A DNA stretch of 34,014 bases from positions 1 to 34,014 of the forward strand of contig JAEYWL010000117.1 in the NCBI GenBank assembly GCA_023428915.1. The letters are read 5' to 3'. This DNA comes from Verrucomicrobiota bacterium. Lineage in GTDB: Bacteria; Chlamydiota; Chlamydiia; Chlamydiales; JAEYWL01. The notes under the pieces were generated by a model. That model ran no database searches, was not told the DNA's origin, and saw nothing but the letters and a program-made list of their open reading frames with translations. Below, in pieces: positions 25,464 to 33,870 of the stretch; position 1 is the first letter of the stretch; each line of letters opens with the position of its first letter. Both the position numbers and the translations under genes were made by a program.

Positions 25464-26146
25464 AGCTATCGCGTTCTTTAGGGGTTGTCCTTGATACCGG
25501 CACAGAGAAAGGGATAGTGGCTATTTCTGAAGAAGGCAAACTGCTTTTTTCTAAAGAGATTCCTTCAGGCCTGCAGAATTCAAAATATTTGCTGCCTTGC
25601 TTGGCCGATGCCTTTCAGGAACTGCACGCCGCTCCCGCAGACTGCCAGTATATTGCAACCGGTGTAGGCCCCGGATCTTATACAGGAATACGAGTAGCTG
25701 TAGCAGTAGCTAAGACATGGGCTTATGTGCATAAGCTTCCCCTGCTCGCCATTCCTACTATCTTTGGATTGGTGCCTCATTTGCCGCAGCCATTTGCAGC
25801 CATGATTGATGCCAGAATTGGGGGAGTGTATTTGACATTTGGACATGCCGCAGGGAGAGGATTTACACAAGAAGACCCCGGCTTGGTCTCTTTGGAAGAA
25901 GCTTGCCGTCTTATACAAGCGCGCGGTGTTTCTTTGATTGTTACCCCCCATGGCAGTCTTAAGGAAAAGGCCGCTTGGCCTGTTAACTGCCAATGGGAAG
26001 AACAAGGGCTTTCGCCTGAATGGTTAGCTAAATTGGCTTATGCTAAATTTTTAAGGGGTGAAGCGGCCCCAAACTACCAGGTCGAAATCTTGTATTTACG
26101 TAAAACCCAGGCTGAAATTGAAAAGGAAAAACAGTCAGGAAAATAG
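25460..26146 (+). CDS. tsaB: tRNA t6A synthesis protein TsaB
   Basis: TsaB (YeaZ) is the non-catalytic partner of TsaD in making N6-threonylcarbamoyladenosine at position 37 of ANN-decoding tRNAs. The 228 aa show the ASKHA-fold start LGVVLDTGTEKGIVAI and the signature GPGSYTGIRV at 70-79. The C-terminal part is degenerate, as is normal for TsaB. The gene overlaps dgt by 4 bp and precedes rpsU; the tsaB-rpsU-dnaJ order is one I associate with chlamydial genomes, where this gene has been annotated as a gcp homologue. Confidence 0.92.
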   Translation: MKLSRSLGVVLDTGTEKGIVAISEEGKLLFSKEIPSGLQNSKYLLPCLADAFQELHAAPADCQYIATGVGPGSYTGIRVAVAVAKTWAYVHKLPLLAIPTIFGLVPHLPQPFAAMIDARIGGVYLTFGHAAGRGFTQEDPGLVSLEEACRLIQARGVSLIVTPHGSLKEKAAWPVNCQWEEQGLSPEWLAKLAYAKFLRGEAAPNYQVEILYLRKTQAEIEKEKQSGK

Positions 26147-26148
26147 AA

Positions 26149-26177
26149 TTGAAAATTATGAAGCTTAAAGCTATCAT
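26149..26177 (+). promoter_or_regulatory. Sigma70-type promoter for rpsU-dnaJ
   Basis: TTGAAA (26149-26154), a 17-nt spacer and TATCAT (26172-26177) begin 2 bp after the tsaB stop. Transcription would start near 26184, leaving a leader of about 75 nt that holds the hairpin at 26194-26215. Confidence 0.6.
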
Positions 26178-26193
26178 ATATCCATTATCGAAA

Positions 26194-26215
26194 AAGTGCG
26201 CGTTTTTCCGCACTT
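26194..26215 (+). promoter_or_regulatory. Hairpin in the rpsU leader or tsaB terminator
   Basis: AAGTGCG (26194-26200) and CGCACTT (26209-26215) pair perfectly around an 8-nt loop with five T's. No T run follows, so it is a poor intrinsic terminator for tsaB. Its place about 10 nt into the predicted rpsU transcript suits a leader structure. Confidence 0.5.
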
Positions 26216-26259
26216 ATTCAAAGTAAACCGTTAAGCAACCCTTATATAAGGAACATTAA

Positions 26260-26439
26260 ATGACGATCGTGAAAGTTCGCGCTGGTGATTCAATTGATAA
26301 AGCGCTGCGTGCATTGAAGAAAAGACTCGATAAAGAAGGGGTCATGAAATCTGTTAAAGCCCATCGTTACTATGCAAAGCCTTCTATTAAAAAGCGTGCG
26401 AAGTCTAAAGCGGCTTTAAAATATAAGCGTCAACGCTAG
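26260..26439 (+). CDS. rpsU: 30S ribosomal protein bS21
   Basis: bS21 is a small basic protein on the platform of the 30S subunit near the 3' end of 16S rRNA. The 59-aa product begins MTIVKVRAGDSIDKALRALK, continues with a KAHRYYAKPS segment and ends in a lysine/arginine-rich tail, as expected for the family. AAGGA lies 7 nt before the ATG. It has its own promoter after tsaB and is 35 bp upstream of dnaJ, with which it is probably co-transcribed. Confidence 0.95.
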   Translation: MTIVKVRAGDSIDKALRALKKRLDKEGVMKSVKAHRYYAKPSIKKRAKSKAALKYKRQR

Positions 26440-26474
26440 ATCTAAGTAGAAACAACGGAGAGAATTTTAACGGC

Positions 26475-27629
26475 ATGGCAAACTATTACGAAGTCTTGGA
26501 AATAAATAAAACAGCAACTGCAGAAGAAATTAAAAAAGCCTACCGTAAAAAGGCGCTGAAGTTTCATCCCGACAAGAATCCGGGTGATCCAGAAGCCGAA
26601 AAAAAATTCAAAGAAATCTCCGAAGCCTACGAAGTCTTAAGTGACGAGCAAAAAAGGCAAATCTACGACAAATATGGCAAAGAAGGGCTTCCCGGGGCTG
26701 GCGGCATGCCAGGCGGCGGAGCAGGTTTTTCTTCTATGGACGAAGCTCTTCGCACCTTTATGAGCGCTTTTGGCGGAATGGGTGCGGATAGCATATTTGA
26801 CTTTTTCGGCGGCGGCATGGGAGGAGAGCGTTCCACGGCAGCCAGAACCCACCGGCAAGGTGCAAGTAAACGCGTCAATCTTACAATTAGCTTTGAAGAG
26901 GCCGCAAAAGGCGTTGACAAAGAGCTCAATATTACCAATTACGTAACATGTACTACTTGCAAAGGACGCGGAGCCGCATCCCAGCAAGACATCAAAAAAT
27001 GCTCCAAATGCAACGGCAATGGCCAGGTGTTTGAGCAGCGCGGCTTTTTCAGTATGTCTATGACCTGTCCGCAATGCGGCGGCGAAGGGCAAATCATCAC
27101 TAATCCCTGCCTAAATTGTAGGGGTGAGGGGATGATTAAGGAAAAGCAACATGTAAAGATTCACATCCCTGCCGGAGTGGATAATGGCATGCGCCTTAAG
27201 ATGAGCGGTTACGGAGATGCGGGTCAAGGCGGCGGCCCGGCAGGCGATCTTTATGTTTTCATTCAGGTTGAGCCTCATCAAATTTTCGAAAGAGAAGGAG
27301 ATGATGTCCTTCTAGACCTTCCTATTAGCTTCCCGGAAGCTTCTTTGGGCTGTAAAAAAGATGTCCCATCGATGTTCGGCCATTCCTGCCGCATCACGAT
27401 TCCTGAAGGTACGCAAAACGGTAAAATTTTCCGCGTTAAAGGGGAAGGCTTTCCAAATGTGCATGGTGCCGGCAAAGGCGATCTGCTGGTGAAAATCTTT
27501 GTGGAAACTCCAGCCAAACTTAGCGGCAAGCAAAAAGAATTATTGGAAGAATTCGCCAAGCTGCAGGAGCCTGGTAATTTGCCAAAGCAAAAAGGCTTCC
27601 TCGATAAAATCAAGAGCTTCTTTAGCTAA
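26475..27629 (+). CDS. dnaJ: Chaperone DnaJ
   Basis: DnaJ delivers unfolded proteins to DnaK and stimulates its ATPase. The 384 aa follow the class I plan: J domain 1-70 with HPD at 31-33, Gly/Phe-rich linker about 71-118, four zinc-finger repeats (CTTCKGRG at 159, CSKCNGNG at 176, CPQCGGEG at 198, CLNCRGEG at 212), then the substrate-binding C-terminal domains. The ATG fits the family start MANYYEVLE; the nearest GGAG is 14 nt upstream, longer than usual. It is downstream of rpsU and convergent with the export locus. Confidence 0.97.
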   Translation: MANYYEVLEINKTATAEEIKKAYRKKALKFHPDKNPGDPEAEKKFKEISEAYEVLSDEQKRQIYDKYGKEGLPGAGGMPGGGAGFSSMDEALRTFMSAFGGMGADSIFDFFGGGMGGERSTAARTHRQGASKRVNLTISFEEAAKGVDKELNITNYVTCTTCKGRGAASQQDIKKCSKCNGNGQVFEQRGFFSMSMTCPQCGGEGQIITNPCLNCRGEGMIKEKQHVKIHIPAGVDNGMRLKMSGYGDAGQGGGPAGDLYVFIQVEPHQIFEREGDDVLLDLPISFPEASLGCKKDVPSMFGHSCRITIPEGTQNGKIFRVKGEGFPNVHGAGKGDLLVKIFVETPAKLSGKQKELLEEFAKLQEPGNLPKQKGFLDKIKSFFS

Positions 27630-27648
27630 AGACAAAAGTCTGAATTAG

Positions 27649-27712
27649 GCGCTTAAATGGACAATGGACAATAAGGACTCCATGGACCTTAAGGACAATG
27701 GACAAGCGCTTA
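27649..27712. repeat. GGACC-type repeat cluster, copy 1
   Basis: The 64-bp segment begins GCGCTTAAATGGAC and ends GGACAAGCGCTT, with GGACAATGGACAA occurring twice and CCATGGACCTTA in the centre. The same words recur at 33843-34009. It fills the gap between the convergent dnaJ and HlyD genes and encodes nothing recognisable. Confidence 0.7.
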
Positions 27713-27755
27713 TCATTTATAGTTAAGAGACGACTTCTAAAGTTAAACATTTATT

Positions 27756-29126
27756 TTAGATGCCCATGAGGTGGCGCAGGCTGGCTAAGGGTCTTCTGAT
27801 TACAAAATAGAATAATGACACATTTTCGCCATAGACAATGGCAGTGCCTTTAAGGCCCAGTTTTACATCCGCCGGTTGTTTGACCCAGTCGGCCTCAGCA
27901 ATAAAGCTTGGCACCTGATGCTCGTCCAAGGTGCTTTCATTGGCAATATAGGTAATTTTTGCCAAGTCGCTAATTTCCGGGTGGATATTTAAGAATACTT
28001 TAATCGGTGTTTTTAGGTCTAAGGCGATATTGTCGCTCTCAGCAAGCCATATCCGCACCTTTGTATCAGACGGGGTCGAGACTTTCATGATTTTTTCCCC
28101 AATTTTCACAGGCTTGCCGCGCCACTCATCCGGAGGCGTATCCAGCATTACAATTCCATCGATAGGGGAAAGCCCTTCCAATAAGCTTGCATGGTACTCA
28201 GCGAGTTCTAAATTGACCTTTTCTTTTTCAAGTTTTAGGTTAAGTGTTGCGAGTTCATTGAGGGAGCGTTGGTCGCTAAGTCCAAGAGTGCTTGCACGGT
28301 TGACTTCTGCCTGTTGAATCTGCACTTCTTTCTGGGCAACTTTTAATTCCTGCAAGGGAAGGCGCTTATCATAAGTGTAAAGAAGGTCCCCCTTTTTTAC
28401 AGTTTGGCCAGGCTTGACATTGATTTCGGCAATAATACCTTCTAGAGGTGCTGTGAGAAGAATTGGATCTCTTGGTACAACTTCGCATGGCGCCACAATG
28501 CGCAATGGCAATCGAACTGCAAATAGCAGAAAAAGCAAAGCAAGCAAACTGGAGTAAAACAGAAGGCGTGAAGGGCGGAAACGCCGCAAGCTGAATTTTT
28601 GATGAAATTTTTCCCAAGAGCTGCTGTAGACTGGTTCAAGAAAGCTTTGGTACAGCTCCAGAACCTCCGGCTCAATTTCGTATTCCTTAGGGCTATTCCA
28701 GCGCTCAACCCAAAGGGCGTAGCGGGCCTTGCCTTGTACAAGAATGGGCAGCCAAAGGACTGCCGACTGGTTTTTTGCAATATACGTTTCCCACAATTTT
28801 TGCTGGCGTGTAAAATTGCCTGCCTGTAATTGCTGCGTTTTTGCGGGCTCTTGGATCTGTTTGACTAAAGCTGCCCAGGTTTCGTGAAGATCGGTATCTT
28901 CTTTGACAGATGCATGGCCAGAGATATTGAGCAGTTTAGGTCTTCGTCCCGAAATATCCCATAAAAGGGCCCTATCATAGCGCATCACGTGAAACGTATC
29001 ATTTACAATCACGAAGCGCAAAGCTTCTTCGCTTTTTGCCTGAAACGCTTTAATGGCAATGCGATTGATGGCTATCAAAAGCTTTGCTATCGGCGGCAAA
29101 TTATCCGTCGTAGTGTTGACAGCCAT
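27756..29126 (-). CDS. HlyD-type membrane fusion protein with cytoplasmic N-terminal domain
   Basis: The 456-aa protein starts with a soluble region (about 1-170) of alternating helix and strand resembling a GAF-like domain, then one membrane helix (about 188-207, LLFYSSLLALLFLLFAV), then an adaptor part. The latter has a lipoyl/barrel-sandwich half (LTAPLEGIIAEINVKPGQTV, about 224-243), a coiled-coil hairpin near 255-310, the second half (SPIDGIVML) and a C-terminal barrel. Such adaptors link an inner-membrane component to a TolC channel in the periplasm. The N-terminal domain is unusual and may sense a ligand or bind a partner, which is inference. It is last in the tolC-hlyD-hlyD operon, 12 bp after its neighbour. 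Confidence 0.85.
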   Translation of the reverse strand: MAVNTTTDNLPPIAKLLIAINRIAIKAFQAKSEEALRFVIVNDTFHVMRYDRALLWDISGRRPKLLNISGHASVKEDTDLHETWAALVKQIQEPAKTQQLQAGNFTRQQKLWETYIAKNQSAVLWLPILVQGKARYALWVERWNSPKEYEIEPEVLELYQSFLEPVYSSSWEKFHQKFSLRRFRPSRLLFYSSLLALLFLLFAVRLPLRIVAPCEVVPRDPILLTAPLEGIIAEINVKPGQTVKKGDLLYTYDKRLPLQELKVAQKEVQIQQAEVNRASTLGLSDQRSLNELATLNLKLEKEKVNLELAEYHASLLEGLSPIDGIVMLDTPPDEWRGKPVKIGEKIMKVSTPSDTKVRIWLAESDNIALDLKTPIKVFLNIHPEISDLAKITYIANESTLDEHQVPSFIAEADWVKQPADVKLGLKGTAIVYGENVSLFYFVIRRPLASLRHLMGI

Positions 29127-29138
29127 AATCGTTTATAT

Positions 29139-29924
29139 TTAGGATTTGTTTGCATCATTGCTGAAAGTGGCAGTGCCGCTCATGCCGGCGCGCAGCTTAT
29201 CTGCGCTATTATCTATTTCAGCTTCAACCTTAACCGTAGAGCTTGCGGGGTCAATTACTGCGCCGATACGGGTAATTTTAGCTGTAATTGGTTCGCCTGT
29301 TTCTTTAATAAGTATGCTTATGGGCTGGCCAATAGCAACTTTTGGCAGCATATTAGAAGGAAGAAGCAGCTCGCCTATTAACTTTTGATCTTCGACAATT
29401 TCAAGGATTTTTTTGCCTACTTCTGCTAATTCGTGTTCTTCAATATTTACAGCCACAACCTTACCCTTATAAGGGGCAATAATGTGCGCGGCATCTAACT
29501 CTTTTTGTGCTTTGATGAGGTCGGCCTCTGCAACTGCCACATTGGCTTCGGCATCCTTAATCTCAAATAATGAAGCTACACGATCGCTGAAGAGGCGCTG
29601 TTTGGATTCCAATTCGGTTTTTGCTTTAACAAGACTGGCTTGCGCTTTTTTCAAATTAGCCTGAAAGATCGCATCATCCAGCTGGATGAGTTCGTCGCCT
29701 TGCTTGAAAGACTCTCCCATGCGCTTGTTAATATATAGAACGGGAGAAACTATTTGCGAAGAGAGCTGAGTTCTATGCAAAGGACTAAGCACAATGCGAA
29801 ATGCGGGGTCGCGTCTTACAGGCTGGTATTGCTCAGCATAGCTATTTTGTGCCTGAAGAGACAGCGTGAAACAAGCGAGGCCCAACAACAGAGCTGTTTT
29901 TAACATGTTACCCATATACACCAT
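29139..29924 (-). CDS. Periplasmic adaptor (HlyD/RND-MFP type)
   Basis: The 261-aa protein has a signal peptide (LKTALLLGLACFTLSLQA, then QNSYA), a first barrel-sandwich half with KRMGESFKQGDELIQLDD, a coiled-coil hairpin at about 85-145 (LKKAQASLVKAKTELESKQ), the second half (IIAPYKGKVVAV) and a beta-barrel ending in RAGMSGTATF. This is the architecture of short efflux adaptors. The start is uncertain: ATGs occur at codons 1, 4 and 7 and none has a good ribosome site. It lies 16 bp after the TolC-like gene and 12 bp before the second adaptor. Confidence 0.9.
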   Translation of the reverse strand: MVYMGNMLKTALLLGLACFTLSLQAQNSYAEQYQPVRRDPAFRIVLSPLHRTQLSSQIVSPVLYINKRMGESFKQGDELIQLDDAIFQANLKKAQASLVKAKTELESKQRLFSDRVASLFEIKDAEANVAVAEADLIKAQKELDAAHIIAPYKGKVVAVNIEEHELAEVGKKILEIVEDQKLIGELLLPSNMLPKVAIGQPISILIKETGEPITAKITRIGAVIDPASSTVKVEAEIDNSADKLRAGMSGTATFSNDANKS

Positions 29925-29940
29925 TTATGTTCTTTGATTG

Positions 29941-31560
29941 TTAATAGTCATATAGTTCTGGATAAGGCTGAATTTGCATTTCTTCAGGATATTCTGCCTT
30001 AAACTCGCTAAAGGGGTGTTCCTGCGGAGGAAGCGGGACTCGTGTCCGTCTTGTATATTCTGTTTCAATATCTATAATAGGATAGCACCCATCGCATTCA
30101 TAAAGCGGGATTGTACATTGCCCCACTGGAGGGGGGCCGCTCACGACACCAGTTTGGTACCAGCGAGGTGCGCCGATGGAGTTATTGAGTAATTCCAGCG
30201 AAGCTTGCATTTCGCCGTAAGCGCGCATTGCATTGATTTCCGAAATCAAAGTTTCAGCCTCATAGCGTAGAATATCCGCTTCATGCAGCTTGCCGGCTTC
30301 TTCTTCTTTACGCGCAGTTCTTAGCAAACGTTCATTGACTTGCCATAAATCATAAGCCATCAAGAATTGTTCACGATTATCCGTAAATACAAACCAAGCC
30401 AAGTGTACTTGGGTCATGACACCAATGGAGAGAGCCAGGCGATTGAGGAACATCAGATCGGTTCTTTCTTCAGCTGCTTTTTTGGCGTGCAATAATTGCG
30501 GAATAGCTAACAGGTTCCAAGTAGCGCGTATACCGATTGCCAACCAACTTTGGTTGACTAAGAAGCTGTTGCTGTCGTCATATCTGCCATTATAAAGCTC
30601 GGCGCCTGGAAGCATTTGCAGCAAAGCCATTCTGGCTTCATCTGCCCAAATAAACTCTTCAGCATCTTTGCCATAGAGTTCTGGCCGGTTTTTAAGAGCT
30701 TGTTCCTCTAACAGGCAAATATCGCAAATTGGCACATCGGTAGTGAGGCTGGTAGGCTCTTCCAATTCAAAACTGCAGCAAGGAGGGAAGGCCATTAATC
30801 TGGCTAAATCAGCCATGGCTGTATGGTAATCTTTTTCATAACTTTGCAGCTGCAAATTAATGGTAATCAGCTGGTTTTGATTGCGCAGGCCTTGGATTTC
30901 AGGAATAACCTTAGCATTCATCTGCTTGTCTATATCCTGTTTCTGTTGATTGGCAGCTTTCATGATCTCGCCCGCTTTATCCATGGCGCGCTTGGCTCCA
31001 ATGGCTTTCCAATAAGCTCTAGTTGCTTCAAGAATTAAATTTTGTTCTGCTCTTTCATATTCCATGGAAAGAATTACAGCACGGTTTGTTTCTTGCCGGG
31101 AACGGTAATAGGCCAAACCGAAATCCAAGACATTCCATACATCGCTTTCATCATTTTTACGCCAGCTGCTATCTAAGGAAACGCTTGGCGGTGCGGGAGG
31201 GACCTTGGGATCTAAAGAGAAAGAAGAAGAGCCGGTGTTGTTATTGCGGTTGTAGTATTCTGCATTTAAGCGCAATGCAGGCAGCATTTTTAACATAGCA
31301 CTAGTGGCTGTCTCGCATTGAATCGCAATTTCCTGCTCCTTCACAATAATGTCTAAGTTGCGCGAGACTACGAGTTCTATGACGTCATCTAAAGTGAGCC
31401 GATTCTTGCAAGGCGGTTCGGAGAACAGATAGGATAGTTCTTGAACCATATTGAATTGGCGGTTGTAATCGGGATCGCTGATTTTATGTGCACAACTGGT
31501 TGTGAGGGCAATCAAAAACCCTCCGCATAACGCTAGTTTCGAGCAGCCTTTCTTGAACAT
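29941..31560 (-). CDS. TolC-like outer membrane factor, predicted lipoprotein
   Basis: The 539-aa protein begins with a lipoprotein-type signal (LIALTTSC, Cys23). The body contains two long helical repeats typical of the outer membrane efflux family: the first with LTLDDVIELVVSRNLDI and a helix around 160-225, the second with LEEQALKNRPELYGKDAEE and a helix around 370-460. TolC trimers form a channel across the outer membrane and periplasm. The Pro/Tyr-rich C-terminal tail (about 470-539) is unusual. It is first gene of the minus-strand adaptor operon, divergent from the M50 fusion. No ABC or RND pump is adjacent. Confidence 0.88.
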   Translation of the reverse strand: MFKKGCSKLALCGGFLIALTTSCAHKISDPDYNRQFNMVQELSYLFSEPPCKNRLTLDDVIELVVSRNLDIIVKEQEIAIQCETATSAMLKMLPALRLNAEYYNRNNNTGSSSFSLDPKVPPAPPSVSLDSSWRKNDESDVWNVLDFGLAYYRSRQETNRAVILSMEYERAEQNLILEATRAYWKAIGAKRAMDKAGEIMKAANQQKQDIDKQMNAKVIPEIQGLRNQNQLITINLQLQSYEKDYHTAMADLARLMAFPPCCSFELEEPTSLTTDVPICDICLLEEQALKNRPELYGKDAEEFIWADEARMALLQMLPGAELYNGRYDDSNSFLVNQSWLAIGIRATWNLLAIPQLLHAKKAAEERTDLMFLNRLALSIGVMTQVHLAWFVFTDNREQFLMAYDLWQVNERLLRTARKEEEAGKLHEADILRYEAETLISEINAMRAYGEMQASLELLNNSIGAPRWYQTGVVSGPPPVGQCTIPLYECDGCYPIIDIETEYTRRTRVPLPPQEHPFSEFKAEYPEEMQIQPYPELYDY

Positions 31561-31588
31561 AATTTCCGAGGGTTACAAATCTATTTAA

Positions 31589-31618
31589 TTGCACTAGACA
31601 CAAGAGACATGATATACC
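31589..31618 (+). promoter_or_regulatory. Possible promoter for the M50 fusion gene
   Basis: TTGCAC (31589-31594), an 18-nt spacer and TATACC (31613-31618) lie about 49 bp upstream of the ATG in the divergent gap. I found no equally good match for the opposite gene. Confidence 0.4.
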
Positions 31619-31646
31619 CAAAAGATCAAATTAAAAAAAGAACTTT

Positions 31647-31670
31647 ATGTCTTATCATCAAAGCTTATGA
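31647..31670 (+). other. Possible 7-codon leader ORF overlapping the M50 start
   Basis: ATG at 31647 opens MSYHQSL and stops at TGA 31668-31670, which overlaps the ATG of the main gene as ATGA. The main gene lacks a good Shine-Dalgarno, so translational coupling to this mini-ORF is possible. The mini-ORF itself has only an A-rich region upstream, and such a short frame may be chance. Confidence 0.2.
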
Positions 31671-33790
31671 CTAACTGGATTCAAAACGATCGGCCCTTGC
31701 CGCAATTTCGCAAAGATCTTCAGTTATACAAAGGTCCTGATGAAATCGACGGCTCGCCGACTTATAATTTGTTCGATCCCGTTCGCGCACAATACTATAA
31801 AGTCAGTTGGAGCGAAGCGCTGATCCTGCAGCATTTGCGTCCGGGAATGACGCCTGATGATCTATTGAAAGAGATCAATAGCACGTCTACTCTAAAAATA
31901 ACGGCAGGGGATATTCAATTTTTCTTCGAAGATGCCCTGCGCCATCATTTGCTTGCTGTGCCCCGCAGCTCTGATCAAGTAGCCTATGAAGCGGAGAAGA
32001 TCAAACCGCACCCTTTAAAATGGCTGCTGTACAATTACTTATATTTTAGGATTCCGCTGTTATGGCCGGATAAATTTTTAAAGGCCACTTTGCCATATGT
32101 ACGTCCATTGGTATCTTCGCCGGCGGTCTTTCTCTATGCCCTCATTACACTGTTGGGGCTATATCTCTTAATTGAACGTTTTGACCAATTTTTGCATACC
32201 TTTCCCTATTTCTTTAATCTGCAAGGCGTAATTGCCTATGCGCTAGGGCTGACAGCAATAAAAGTTATCCATGAGTTTGCACACGCGTATACAGCTGCTT
32301 ATTATGGAATTCATATTCCTAACATGGGCGTGGCGCTTATTGTGCTTTGGCCTGTTTTGTATACTAATGTCACTGATTCGTGGAAATTAGCGAAAAGGCG
32401 GCAGCGGCTTGCAATTTCAATCGCAGGTATTGCTGCTGAATTGGTGATAGCCGGCATTTCTACATTAGGATGGGCCATATCTCCTCCTGGTATGCTGCAA
32501 AGTGTATTTTTTGTGATAGCTTCCATTACCTGGGTTTCCACCTTGATAATTAACCTTAACCCGGCAATGCGCTGGGATGGTTATTATCTTTTATGCGATT
32601 TATGGGGTGTGGATAATTTGCAAACACGCGCTTTCAGCATGACCCGCTGGAAATTGAGGCAGTGGCTGCTGGGCATCGACGTTCCGCCCCCTGAAGAAGT
32701 GGCTCACAGCAGGATGACAGGTTTTTTTGTCTATACCATCTATACCTGGATTTATCGCGTATTCCTTTACACAACCATTGCTTTGTTTGTTTATTACGCT
32801 TTTACCAAGTCGCTTGGCATTCTTTTGTTTATCTTTGAAGTGGTAATTTTTCTGTTGTGGCCAATTTATTGGGAATTGGAGGAGCTGGCTAAACTTAAAA
32901 CCCACATCCGCATTAATACCCGCTTACTCATTACCTCTATTGTTGTTGGGGTGGGCGCTCTTTGGTTTTTCCTGCCCCTTCCCCATATGGAATACTTTCC
33001 TGGAATTACTGTGCCGCAGCAAGAGCAAATTTTGTATGTGCCTGAAGATGCGCGCATCGAAAAAATTTACGTGAAACGCAACCAGCAGGTTAAAAAAGGC
33101 GATCCGCTAATTGATTTTACTTCCGAGAAGCTGAACAATAAAATTGCCGTTACGGAAGTGGAAATCGCCCTTATTGAAAAACAAATAGAGCTCTTACAAG
33201 TAGAAGATCAAGGGGTTTCTTATATTCCCGAAAAAATGGCGGAGTTAGCCCGTTATCAAGAAGAGCTGACGACTTTAAAAGGTAAGCGAAAAGAACTTTC
33301 GCTGCACTCCACTATTAACGGCTTTGTTTATGCCCTGCAAGATTCGTTAAAGCCCGGGCTTTGGGTTAATCATGACAGCGCCATTGGCAAAATTGGAGAA
33401 AAAGGGCTTGAGAAAGTAATCTGCTTTGTGCCCGAAAATCGCTTCAATACAATTGTCAAGGGACAGAAAGCCCGTTTTCGCGTTAATAGCGACCTTAAGG
33501 TTTATCCAGGATATATTTCAGAGGTTAACCCGGTGCGGTCGCAATTTCTTCTGTATCCGCCATTGGCTTCAATATTTAAAGGCGATTTGCCTGTCACTCA
33601 AGAAAAAGATGGCAGGCTCCGCTTAACGGAAAGCTACTATCCAGTAGAAGTCGAATTGAATGTTACTGAAGCCGGGACATTACGCTATGGTGAAACTGGC
33701 ATGGTGGAGGTTAAAGGGCCATGGCGTTCAAAGTTTTATGAGCTGGTGAGATATTTGTCCGGGCTGTTGATCCGCGAGAGTGGAGTGTAG
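31667..33790 (+). CDS. PqqD-like / M50 metalloprotease / HlyD fusion protein
   Basis: The 707-aa protein has three parts. Residues about 10-100 (LPQFRKDLQLY, then DPVRAQYYKVSWSEALILQHL) resemble the PqqD/RiPP-recognition winged helix seen in peptide-processing systems. Residues about 120-440 are a polytopic site-2-protease-like M50 domain with an intact zinc site, HEFAH at 202-206, and NLNPAMRWDGYY (Asn298, Asp304), plus further membrane helices. Residues about 440-690 are a HlyD-like adaptor (PEDARIEKIYVKRNQQVKKGD, a coiled coil, a second lipoyl half and a barrel). Proteins of this type are annotated 'putative peptide zinc metalloprotease'. With the divergent TolC and two HlyD genes it probably forms one envelope complex. 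Substrate and energy source are unknown. Confidence 0.88.
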   Translation: MTNWIQNDRPLPQFRKDLQLYKGPDEIDGSPTYNLFDPVRAQYYKVSWSEALILQHLRPGMTPDDLLKEINSTSTLKITAGDIQFFFEDALRHHLLAVPRSSDQVAYEAEKIKPHPLKWLLYNYLYFRIPLLWPDKFLKATLPYVRPLVSSPAVFLYALITLLGLYLLIERFDQFLHTFPYFFNLQGVIAYALGLTAIKVIHEFAHAYTAAYYGIHIPNMGVALIVLWPVLYTNVTDSWKLAKRRQRLAISIAGIAAELVIAGISTLGWAISPPGMLQSVFFVIASITWVSTLIINLNPAMRWDGYYLLCDLWGVDNLQTRAFSMTRWKLRQWLLGIDVPPPEEVAHSRMTGFFVYTIYTWIYRVFLYTTIALFVYYAFTKSLGILLFIFEVVIFLLWPIYWELEELAKLKTHIRINTRLLITSIVVGVGALWFFLPLPHMEYFPGITVPQQEQILYVPEDARIEKIYVKRNQQVKKGDPLIDFTSEKLNNKIAVTEVEIALIEKQIELLQVEDQGVSYIPEKMAELARYQEELTTLKGKRKELSLHSTINGFVYALQDSLKPGLWVNHDSAIGKIGEKGLEKVICFVPENRFNTIVKGQKARFRVNSDLKVYPGYISEVNPVRSQFLLYPPLASIFKGDLPVTQEKDGRLRLTESYYPVEVELNVTEAGTLRYGETGMVEVKGPWRSKFYELVRYLSGLLIRESGV

Positions 33791-33792
33791 TT

Positions 33793-33830
33793 AAAACCCA
33801 AGCGTGATTTAGGGGACAACTTGGGGTTTA
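33793..33830. repeat. Short dispersed repeat, copy 2 (inverted relative to copy 1)
   Basis: Read on the minus strand this segment matches 18348-18383: AAACCCCAAGTTG, then CCCCTAAATCACGCTT. Its own ends AAAACCCAAG and CTTGGGGTTT are also complementary apart from one bulge, so it can fold as a hairpin 2 bp after the M50 gene stop. Confidence 0.65.
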
Positions 33831-33870
33831 AAACCTAAATTATGCGCTTAAATGGACAAGCGATAGTTAC

